A program made the translations under genes and the position numbers. Of a stretch of DNA of 64,000 bases, positions 57,631-64,000 are shown in pieces (the first letter of the stretch is position 1; each line of letters starts with the position of its first letter). The stretch is from Zhouia spongiae. Lineage in GTDB: Bacteria > Bacteroidota > Bacteroidia > Flavobacteriales > Flavobacteriaceae. Where the stretch lies: positions 1,240,001 to 1,304,000 of the forward strand of contig NZ_CP094326.1 of the NCBI RefSeq assembly GCF_022760175.1. The letters are read 5' to 3'. The notes under the pieces were generated by a model. The model worked only from the letters and a program-made list of their open reading frames with translations. It searched no databases and had not been told where the DNA came from.

Positions 57631-58755
57631 CTATGCGACAAGAAGCGGATTATTTGCTTCCTGTTCTTTTTTAATATCGTTTAACAGACGGTCTATTTGC
57701 TGTTTTGAGATTCCCGGGGTGCAGATCACATGAGAGATCGTTTCCTCCGAAGCCAACTGGTGTTTGACTCTCAATGCTTCTGATAGCTTAGGCATCACAA
57801 CAGTAAGGGCATTCGGGTTTCTCCATGCTTTTATTCCAAGCTTTTTTAATTCTGTTTCAGTGTATAAAGCTAATTCCAGTGCATATGCAACGCGATCTCT
57901 TAACCCGTCGATACCATGTTTTTGAATGAATGACCAGATGAACAACGGGGTCAATCCGTTTCTGGAACCGGTGATGGTCGTATCCATAGTACCTACGTAA
58001 GAAATTGAGTTGGCAATGCGGTCTCTGTGCTTTCTTTTTACTAAAACAATACCACATGGAATCGGGCCTCCAATAAACTTATGACCCGAAACAGAAATGC
58101 TGTCTACCCCCTCGGCAAAGTCAAATTTTGGTTTTGGATCCAGAAAAGGAGCTACGGTTCCTAAAAAAGCCGCATCGCAATGGATGTAATAATCTTTTAT
58201 GGCGTACTTTTTTATGATCCTTTTTATTTCGTCTATTTTATCAATAGCTTCAGTCATGGTAGTGCCAATATTCAAGAAAAAGATAGCAGGCTTGTCACGG
58301 CGAAGCATAATGGTCTGTTCCAGGTCTTCATAATCCATCTCACCATTTTCCTGACTACGGATAACAATGTTAGGGATGTTTAGCAGGTGGAGGTTCTTTT
58401 TAACACTGTAATGGGTGCTTTCACTGTAATATACCATCGCATTCGGGAAGCTTTCCCTGGCTACATAAAGCCCGTATAAGTTCCCTTCTGTTCCACCATT
58501 GGTTACATATCCCCATACTTCTTTGGTATTGGTTGAAAACATTTCAGCAAAATAGTTCACGCACTCCATTTCAATATCCTTGGTGTCTATTGCCAGTGTA
58601 GAAAGGTTTTCAGGGTCCCCTACATTGTTTACGCAAATATCCAGGAAAGGAGCAAATTCACTGTATGAAAAATCTCTGGCCAATGGATATCCCAGCACAT
58701 TGTCTGAACGCTCTTGAAGTCTTTCGTAAATTTTTTGAATATTGCCGTTTTTCAT
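57631..58755 (-). CDS. hdc: PLP-dependent histidine decarboxylase
   Basis: 374 residues, cytosolic. The group II decarboxylase fold is clear: VTNGGTEGNLYGLYVARE, SESTHYSVKKNLHLL, NIGTTMTEAIDKIDEI, YYIHCDAAFLGTVAPFL, and the cofactor lysine K226 in ISVSGHKFIGGPIPCG. These match the Morganella/Vibrio-type histidine decarboxylases, which turn histidine into histamine and CO2. It is divergent from the Lrp/AsnC regulator gene across about 150 bases, with a TACCTTTG promoter on the minus strand (58775-58782). Other amino-acid decarboxylases of the group cannot be fully excluded, but the sequence is closest to histidine decarboxylase. Confidence 0.85.
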   Translation of the reverse strand: MKNGNIQKIYERLQERSDNVLGYPLARDFSYSEFAPFLDICVNNVGDPENLSTLAIDTKDIEMECVNYFAEMFSTNTKEVWGYVTNGGTEGNLYGLYVARESFPNAMVYYSESTHYSVKKNLHLLNIPNIVIRSQENGEMDYEDLEQTIMLRRDKPAIFFLNIGTTMTEAIDKIDEIKRIIKKYAIKDYYIHCDAAFLGTVAPFLDPKPKFDFAEGVDSISVSGHKFIGGPIPCGIVLVKRKHRDRIANSISYVGTMDTTITGSRNGLTPLFIWSFIQKHGIDGLRDRVAYALELALYTETELKKLGIKAWRNPNALTVVMPKLSEALRVKHQLASEETISHVICTPGISKQQIDRLLNDIKKEQEANNPLLVA

Positions 58756-58905
58756 GAGTTGTTGTTTTCTGATACAAAGGTAGTTATCTGTGAATATATT
58801 TTATTAATAATTAATAAATAGGGAAAATAAACTTATATTTGAATTTATTTTAGAATAAAATCCTGTTTGGGATTGTTTTTTAAACCTCCGCCAGAAAAAA
58901 ATACT
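58756..58905. promoter_or_regulatory. Divergent promoter region between hdc and the Lrp-type regulator
   Basis: 150 bp, AT-rich. TATATTTG at 58834-58841 serves the plus strand, and TACCTTTG (CAAAGGTA at 58775-58782) the minus strand. The plus transcript would carry a leader of about 60 bases before the ATG at 58906. TAATAATTAATAAATA between the two is a likely Lrp-type AT-rich binding area. Confidence 0.6.
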
Positions 58906-59373
58906 ATGACCTCATTAGATGCTATAGATATCCGACTTTTAGAGGCCTTGCAAAAGGACGCTAAACAATCCATAAAACAGTTGGCAGAACTGGTGAATCT
59001 GTCGGTAACACCTGTTCATGAGCGCATCAAGAAAATGGAGAACAGCGGCCTGATAAAAGAGTATGTGGCGGTTATTGACCCCGACCTCTTGGGGAAAACA
59101 TTGGTGGCCTATTGTCAGGTGACTTTGGTACGTCATAAAGAGGACCAGTTTCAGGAATTTGAGGCTTATATGAATACGCTGGATGAAGTGATGGAAGTGT
59201 CATATGTGGCGGGAAATTATGACTTTCTGATCAAGGTATTGTTAAAAGATATGGACGAGTTTCAGTATTTTATATTGCACAAGCTTTCAAAATTAGAGGT
59301 TATCTCCAATATTCAAAGTTCGTTTGTAATTAAAAGTTTTAAGAACAATTCGGCTATTAAGATTCGCAAATAA
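58906..59373 (+). CDS. Lrp/AsnC-family transcription regulator
   Basis: 155 residues from the ATG at 58906; an upstream TTG would add 13 residues that do not fit the family. Helix-turn-helix at about 5-60 (IDIRLLEALQKDAKQSIKQL, VNLSVTPVHERIKKMENSGL), then the RAM ligand-binding domain at about 70-150 (TLVRHKEDQFQEFEAYM, VSYVAGNYDFLIKVLLKD). Feast/famine regulators sense amino acids. Its divergent neighbour is histidine decarboxylase, so histidine or histamine is a candidate ligand; this is an inference from context. Confidence 0.93.
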   Translation: MTSLDAIDIRLLEALQKDAKQSIKQLAELVNLSVTPVHERIKKMENSGLIKEYVAVIDPDLLGKTLVAYCQVTLVRHKEDQFQEFEAYMNTLDEVMEVSYVAGNYDFLIKVLLKDMDEFQYFILHKLSKLEVISNIQSSFVIKSFKNNSAIKIRK

Positions 59374-59827
59374 GCTAAAACAAATCGATTTGCAGTACTG
59401 TCTTGCCGTCGAGGTCTTTTAACGTCCGAATCTCCATTACTCCTTATTGTTTTTCCGGGGCTTCTCTTCTTTCTTTCAATACCTCCGTGTTGAAAAAACA
59501 TGAACCGTTTGGTATTTTGTTTTTAATGATCCTGACCGTCGTTATATACTCGATAATCGAGATTTAAATGCTCCGCCCCCTGATGTTTTTATCGGGTTTA
59601 GATCTTACTTGGGGAGTAAAAATTGGTGAGAAATCAATAAAATGAAAATGGGAGTAAATGCCTGTTTGATGGGTTGTTTCCGTCAGCTGATTTAGGTATA
59701 TTTAGCTAGAAAACTCTAAATGTTGTTAAACTGCTGAGATGATTAGGTTTTTTGTATAAGTACGATCATTAATCTGGGCAGGGGTGTTTAATTGACAGGT
59801 TGTTGGTGTAATAAAGAAATTAAATAA
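59374..59827. other. Intergenic region before the GlxA-like regulator
   Basis: 454 bp. It holds the operator-like motif at 59547-59563. A 20-codon frame on the minus strand (about 59446 to 59387, MEIRTLKDLDGKTVLQIDLF) has an AAGGAG sequence before it but is too short to claim. No clear promoter for the GlxA-like gene. Otherwise nothing evident. Confidence 0.4.
59547..59563. promoter_or_regulatory. Operator-like motif TACTCGATAATCGAGAT
   Basis: Contains the dyad CTCGAT-A-ATCGAG and matches 28267-28283 on the opposite strand. The match continues through TAAATG and TCCG with two mismatches. Confidence 0.45.
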
Positions 59828-60796
59828 ATGAAAAAAGTTAGCATTTTAACTCCTGAAACTGCTGTTCCGTCTGCCGTGTCAGGCCCCAGATATATGTTTA
59901 CCACGGCTAATCAATTTTTGGAAGCCTCAGGGAAACGCCCGTTATTTGATGTACAGTTGGTTGGCTGTAAAAGAGAAGTAAAGCTTCTGGATGGTGTCTT
60001 TTCGGTTCATCCCGATAAAACGATCGATGAGGTTTCTGATACTGATCTCGTTGTTATTCCTGCGCTTTTTGGTGATATGAAAGAAGCTGTTGAGCTGAAT
60101 AAGAAAGCCATTCCGTGGATCGTTGAGCAATATGCCAAAGGGGCCGAGGTGGCTTCGCTGTGTGTGGGGTCCTTCTTGCTGGCGGCATCGGGTTTGCTCG
60201 ATGGTAAGAAATGCTCTACGCACTGGGCGTATTATAACGAGTTTAAAGAAACGTATCCCCTAGTGGAAGTTGCAGATGGAGGGGTGATAACGGAAGATAA
60301 CGGTATATATTCGAGCGGGGGGGCAAATTCGTTATGGAATTTGCTGCTGTACCTGCTGGAAAAATATACTGATAGAAATACGGCAATTTTAGCATCGAAA
60401 TATTTTGCCATCGATATTGACAGGGATAGCCAGTCTGCTTTTATGATTTTTAAAGGGCAGAAAGAGCATAAGGACGAAGGGATATTAATGATACAGGAGT
60501 TTATAGAGAATAATTATCAGGAAAAGATCACTGTAGACCGGTTGGCAGGAATGGGAGCGATGAGCCGCAGGGGTTTTGAAAGAAGATTTAAAGACGCTAC
60601 CGGAAATACAGCAATTGAATACCTGCAAAGAGTAAAGGTTGAAGCCGCAAAAAGAAACTTTGAAAGTACCCGGATGAATGTAAACGACGTTATGTATGAA
60701 GTAGGGTATAGTGATACGAAAGCTTTTAGAACCGTTTTTAAACGATTAACCGGATTGACCCCCATAGAATATAGAAACAAGTATAGTAAAATGTGA
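59828..60796 (+). CDS. GlxA-like AraC-family regulator (DJ-1/PfpI + HTH)
   Basis: 322 residues. N-terminal DJ-1/PfpI-type domain at about 1-195 with the elbow cysteine in ASLCVGSFLLAASGLLDGK and THWAYYNEF; C-terminal AraC helix-turn-helix pair at about 220-320 (ITVDRLAGMGAMSRRGFERR, VNDVMYEVGYSDTKAFRTVF). Members regulate genes for quaternary-amine or nitrogen compounds in other bacteria (GlxA, GbdR, ArgR-like). The effector here is unknown. Own leader of about 450 bp with an operator-like motif. Confidence 0.92.
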   Translation: MKKVSILTPETAVPSAVSGPRYMFTTANQFLEASGKRPLFDVQLVGCKREVKLLDGVFSVHPDKTIDEVSDTDLVVIPALFGDMKEAVELNKKAIPWIVEQYAKGAEVASLCVGSFLLAASGLLDGKKCSTHWAYYNEFKETYPLVEVADGGVITEDNGIYSSGGANSLWNLLLYLLEKYTDRNTAILASKYFAIDIDRDSQSAFMIFKGQKEHKDEGILMIQEFIENNYQEKITVDRLAGMGAMSRRGFERRFKDATGNTAIEYLQRVKVEAAKRNFESTRMNVNDVMYEVGYSDTKAFRTVFKRLTGLTPIEYRNKYSKM

Positions 60797-60863
60797 TTTT
60801 TCTGATTATATTGGCTTATTGTATAGATCAAAATTCTCAGACCCTGAGTAGAAGCCTATAGTC

Positions 60864-62162
60864 ATGGTATTACAAAGAGCGTTTCTTTTTTTTGTTTGTT
60901 TCTGCTGCATGTATTCGGTTTTGTCTCAAAACCGAAACACCATCGAAAGTGCTTTAGGAAACCTCGAAGGGATTACTTATAAACGTATGGGGCCGGAAGA
61001 TGCCTCAGTTCATGTGTATGAGTTGAAAATAAGGCAGCCGATAGACCATAACGATACGTTACAAGGTTTTTTTCAACAGAAGGTCTTGCTGCGGCATACC
61101 AGTTTTGACAATCCTGTCCTGATGAGTACCCAGGGGTATGAGATGTATGCAGTCTCAAACGAACTGGAACGGATATACAATGCTAACCATATTAATATTG
61201 AACACAGGTTTTATGGTGAGTCCGTCCCTGTAGGGAAAGGGTTTGAATACCTGACGTTAGAGCAGGCAACAGCAGATTTACATGCTGTTAACCGGTTGTT
61301 TAAAAAATTGTATAAAGGTACCTGGATCAGTTCGGGAATTAGCAAGGGAGGACAGCTGACTTTATTCTATAAGTATTTCTACCCGGACGATGTTTCCGTT
61401 TCAATCCCGTACGTAGCCCCTGTAAACAATGATTTGAAAGATAAGCGTGTATTCAGGTTTCTCGATACAGTAGGCACAAAAGAATGCCGTAGCAAGATTA
61501 AAGAATACCAGATTTATTTACTTAAAAATAAAAGCGATATTCTTAATAGGTTAAAATGGTATGCAAAAGGGGCCCGGCTCGCATTTGATTATCTGGGTTC
61601 TATGGAAAAGGCGTATGAGTATGCGGTATTAGAGTATTCTTTTTCCTTCTGGCAGTATGGGTATTCTTGTAATACCATTCCGGAATTAAATAATATAGAC
61701 AGGGTTACCGAGCATTTTTTATCGGTATCCGATATTGCTTTTTATAGCGATAAATCCATAAAGAAATATGCTCCGCACTATTATCAGTCCGCTACTCAAC
61801 TCGGATATTACGGCTATCAGATAAAACCATTCCGGAAATATTTAGATTATTTTGAAAGCGATCCGTCAGCGGTATTTGTGCCCAAGGGGCTGGAGGCCTC
61901 TTATTCGAATGAGTTGAATAAGCAGTTGTTAAAATGGCTGCATACAGACGGGAATAATATCATCTATATTTATGGAGGAAATGACACCTGGAGTGCCAAT
62001 ATGGTGGAGCCTTCCAAAAAAGTAAATTCAAAAGCATTTGTGATTCCTGATGAAGATCATTTTGGGGCAAGAATAAAAAATATGAGTCCCCGGAAGAAAA
62101 AGGAGGTGGTGGAACTGATCGAAAAGTGGACAGGTCTGAGAGCCGACCTGTCTAAGCTGTAA
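60864..62162 (+). CDS. S37-like (PS-10) secreted serine peptidase
   Basis: 432 residues: signal peptide to about 21 (ending SVLSQ). An alpha/beta-hydrolase-like fold with catalytic serine at S160 (SSGISKGGQLTLF), and candidate aspartate in YIYGGNDTWSANMVEP and histidine in VIPDEDHFGARI. The layout (NHINIEHRFYGESVPVGKGF before the nucleophile) is typical of the S28/S37 peptidases that release short peptides from the N-terminus. It should act in the periplasm or outside the cell. It lies 67 bases after the GlxA-like gene on the same strand and may be cotranscribed. Confidence 0.85.
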   Translation: MVLQRAFLFFVCFCCMYSVLSQNRNTIESALGNLEGITYKRMGPEDASVHVYELKIRQPIDHNDTLQGFFQQKVLLRHTSFDNPVLMSTQGYEMYAVSNELERIYNANHINIEHRFYGESVPVGKGFEYLTLEQATADLHAVNRLFKKLYKGTWISSGISKGGQLTLFYKYFYPDDVSVSIPYVAPVNNDLKDKRVFRFLDTVGTKECRSKIKEYQIYLLKNKSDILNRLKWYAKGARLAFDYLGSMEKAYEYAVLEYSFSFWQYGYSCNTIPELNNIDRVTEHFLSVSDIAFYSDKSIKKYAPHYYQSATQLGYYGYQIKPFRKYLDYFESDPSAVFVPKGLEASYSNELNKQLLKWLHTDGNNIIYIYGGNDTWSANMVEPSKKVNSKAFVIPDEDHFGARIKNMSPRKKKEVVELIEKWTGLRADLSKL

Positions 62163-62170
62163 ACGACCGA

Positions 62171-62758
62171 TTAGCTGAGCTCGTGTAGTCGTTTTACATA
62201 TTTTCCGATCACATCAAATTCCAGATTAACCTGAGTGCCTGTCTTGTAGTTCCTGAAATTAGTGTGTTCGTAGGTGTATGGGATAATGGCCACGCTAAAA
62301 TTGTTCTTACCCGAATCAACAACGGTCAGACTGGTTCCGTCTACTGTTATTGAACCTTTTTCTATGGTGATATTGTTCAATTTGGGGTCGTATTCAAAAG
62401 TAAACCGCCAGCTGCCGTTCTCATTCTCTATGGCAATGCACGTACCGGTCTGGTCAACATGCCCCTGAACAATATGTCCGTCCAGCCGGTCGCCAAGTTT
62501 CATGGCCCGTTCCAGGTTTACGGATTGTCCCGTTGTCAAAGAGCCTAAGGTTGTTTTGTCAAGGGTTTCTTTTATGGCCGTTACGGTATATTCATTGTTG
62601 TTGATGTGGACAACGGTTAAACATACCCCGTTGTGAGAAATACTCTGGTCTATCTTGAGTTCGGGAGTTAAATTGCTTTTTACGGTAATGTGTAAGTTAT
62701 CGTTTTCCTGATGAAGGTTTTTAATAACTCCTAATTCTTCTACTATTCCGGTAAACAT
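62171..62758 (-). CDS. ribE: Riboflavin synthase, alpha chain
   Basis: 195 residues in two homologous lumazine-binding domains: first 1-97 (MFTGIVEELGVIKNL, ISHNGVCLTVV), second about 98-190 (LDGHIVQGHVDQTGTCIAIE, ITVDGTSLTVVD). It dismutates two molecules of 6,7-dimethyl-8-ribityllumazine to riboflavin in the cytosol. The promoter is TACCTTTG on the minus strand (CAAAGGTA at 62812-62819). Riboflavin genes are otherwise absent from the window, so this one is isolated. Confidence 0.96.
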   Translation of the reverse strand: MFTGIVEELGVIKNLHQENDNLHITVKSNLTPELKIDQSISHNGVCLTVVHINNNEYTVTAIKETLDKTTLGSLTTGQSVNLERAMKLGDRLDGHIVQGHVDQTGTCIAIENENGSWRFTFEYDPKLNNITIEKGSITVDGTSLTVVDSGKNNFSVAIIPYTYEHTNFRNYKTGTQVNLEFDVIGKYVKRLHELS

Positions 62759-62811
62759 AATTAGAACGAATTAATTAATTTTGTTTTTTAAGGATTGTGC
62801 TTTAATTAAGA

Positions 62812-62819
62812 CAAAGGTA
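62812..62819 (-). promoter_or_regulatory. TACCTTTG promoter of riboflavin synthase
   Basis: CAAAGGTA on the plus strand gives TACCTTTG for the minus strand, about 54 bases before the ribE ATG. No RFN-riboswitch-like folding is apparent in the short leader. Confidence 0.55.
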
Positions 62820-62881
62820 CTATAATACCTATCTAAAAAGAAAACAAAGCACAAAGAGAGCTATTAAATATTGAATTTGTA

Positions 62882-63928
62882 ATGAAGAAAGAATCTTTGA
62901 TAAAAGTTGGGATATCGATTGGAGACCTTAACGGAATAGGAACAGAAATAATTTTAAAGACTTTTGAAGATGCAAGGATGCTTGAGTTCTGCACACCGGT
63001 CATCTTTGCATCGAATAAAACCATTTCTTTTCAACGCAAATATTTTAAAATCCAGGCCAGTTATAACGGTATAGATGATATTTCGCAGGCGGTAGAGGGA
63101 AAATTAAATGTGCTGAATGTCTGGAAAGATGCTCCGAATGTCGAGTTTGGGAAAGAAACCAAAGAGGCGGGGAAATATGCTTTTCTTTCATTAAAAGCAG
63201 CAACCGGCGCATTAAAATCCGGGGCTGTTGATGTGCTGGTTACGGCACCGATCAACAAGCATAATATTCAGTCGAAAGATTTTAAATTTCCGGGCCACAC
63301 CGATTATCTGGCTAAAGAGCTGGGAGGAGAATCATTGATGTTTATGGTTTCCGATGAGCTTAAAGTAGGGCTGCTTACAGACCATGTGCCGGTAACTGAG
63401 GTGAGTAAGCATATTACCCCTGAACTGATTAAAACAAAAGTGGCCAAGATAAACGATTCGCTTATTCGCGATTTTAGAATCAGAAGGCCGAAAATTGCTG
63501 TTTTAGGGGTGAATCCGCATGCAGGCGATCATGGTGTTATCGGAAAAGAAGACGATGAGGTGCTAAAACCTGCCATTAAAGAAATTCACGAAAGCGGTGT
63601 GCTGGTATATGGCCCGTATTCGGCAGACAGCTTTTTTGCTACGGGGGCTCATAAGAAGTTCGATGCCGTATTGGCTTCTTACCACGATCAGGGATTAATA
63701 CCTTTTAAAACGCTTGCCTTCGGACACGGAGTTAATTACACGGCAGGGCTGAACAGGGTCAGAACCTCACCGGATCATGGTACCGGTTATGATATCGCCG
63801 GAAAAGGAAAGGCTGATGACAGTTCGTTTAAAGAGGCACTGTTTACGGCAATACATATATTTAAGAACCGACTGGAATATAATGAGATAACTTCGGACCC
63901 CCTGAAAAAGTTATCTTCTAAATTATAA
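62882..63928 (+). CDS. pdxA: 4-hydroxythreonine-4-phosphate dehydrogenase
   Basis: 348 residues, cytosolic. PdxA motifs: SIGDLNGIGTEIILKTFED, TAPINKHNIQSKDFKFPGHT, DYLA after the metal-binding histidine, GVNPHAGDHGVIGKEDDEV, SYHDQGLIPFKTL and RTSPDHGTGYDIAGKG. It oxidises 4-phosphohydroxy-threonine with NAD(P) in the deoxyxylulose-independent-start branch of pyridoxal phosphate synthesis. It is divergent from ribE. The bases after it form the promoter of the next gene, which lies beyond the window. Confidence 0.96.
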   Translation: MKKESLIKVGISIGDLNGIGTEIILKTFEDARMLEFCTPVIFASNKTISFQRKYFKIQASYNGIDDISQAVEGKLNVLNVWKDAPNVEFGKETKEAGKYAFLSLKAATGALKSGAVDVLVTAPINKHNIQSKDFKFPGHTDYLAKELGGESLMFMVSDELKVGLLTDHVPVTEVSKHITPELIKTKVAKINDSLIRDFRIRRPKIAVLGVNPHAGDHGVIGKEDDEVLKPAIKEIHESGVLVYGPYSADSFFATGAHKKFDAVLASYHDQGLIPFKTLAFGHGVNYTAGLNRVRTSPDHGTGYDIAGKGKADDSSFKEALFTAIHIFKNRLEYNEITSDPLKKLSSKL

Positions 63929-63971
63929 ACAAAAAAATGTTGATAACATGATGGTCGTAAATAAAAATTTA

Positions 63972-63979
63972 TATCTTTG
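63972..63979 (+). promoter_or_regulatory. TATCTTTG promoter element at the window's end
   Basis: TATCTTTG followed by GCACTCCCG is a typical Bacteroidota promoter; the gene it drives starts outside the window. In many Flavobacteria the pdxA gene is followed by the DUF177-rpmF unit, but this cannot be seen here. Confidence 0.6.
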
Positions 63980-64000
63980 CACTCCCGAAATTTGTCGGAG

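Noticed and set aside
59387-59446. A 20-codon frame on the minus strand with an AAGGAG upstream
   Set aside because: Shine-Dalgarno sequences are rare in this group and the peptide is too short to support without conservation data.
62759-62881. FMN riboswitch before riboflavin synthase
   Set aside because: The leader is only about 50 bases and shows none of the conserved RFN stems.

Overview
The window comes from a member of the Bacteroidota, very probably a marine or soil Flavobacteriaceae. Evidence: three SusC/SusD pairs, ECF sigma/FecR modules, a HmuY-type heme lipoprotein, lipoboxes followed by SSDD-like residues, Bacteroidota-type promoters (TAnnTTTG), almost no Shine-Dalgarno sequences, and AT-rich intergenic DNA. 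I see no rRNA, tRNA, CRISPR array, phage or intact insertion sequence. The strain cannot be named from the sequence alone.

Layout. 0-8 kb: a heme/iron locus with a flavodoxin-type PepSY reductase (cut by the window edge), a DUF2271 protein, an ankyrin lipoprotein-like protein and a DUF6607 protein on the minus strand, divergent from a TonB receptor and HmuY. 8.3-11 kb: a TPR sensor kinase and its NarL-type regulator. 11.4-15.1 kb: an HGSNAT-like membrane protein, a lipoprotein and a choice-of-anchor B protein. 15.5-23.8 kb: sigma factor, FecR, STN-containing SusC, SusD and a purple acid phosphatase, which reads as an organophosphate-scavenging system under cell-surface signalling. 24-24.3 kb: a YegP-like protein. 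24.5-33.8 kb: a membrane LytTR regulator, a di-heme cytochrome c peroxidase, a parallel beta-helix protein ending in a cytochrome c domain, a SusC without STN, SusD and a PKD lipoprotein. This is the most unusual locus.

34-45 kb: a class-3-like aldehyde dehydrogenase, then on the minus strand a sigma/FecR/SusC/SusD locus followed by a DUF1338 dioxygenase-like protein and an ALDH7-type dehydrogenase, two enzymes of lysine/2-aminoadipate breakdown. 45-57 kb: GH63-like glycosidase, a kinase/M23/aminotransferase triple fusion (hydroxylysine-kinase and phospholyase-like halves), GH2 beta-galactosidase, a Gfo/Idh/MocA oxidoreductase, a LamG-endonuclease/phosphatase protein and YceI. 57.6-64 kb: PLP histidine decarboxylase divergent from an Lrp/AsnC regulator, a GlxA-like AraC regulator, an S37-like peptidase, riboflavin synthase and PdxA.

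How it works together: much of the window imports or processes scavenged material (heme, phosphate esters, glycans, amino acids). The two SusC proteins with STN domains sit next to sigma/FecR pairs, while the one without STN sits with a LytTR regulator, so the sequence itself shows two modes of transport regulation. Intergenic DNA carries strong terminators, about 70-bp dispersed repeats, two pairs of 12-bp inverted ends and an operator-like motif shared by two distant promoter regions.
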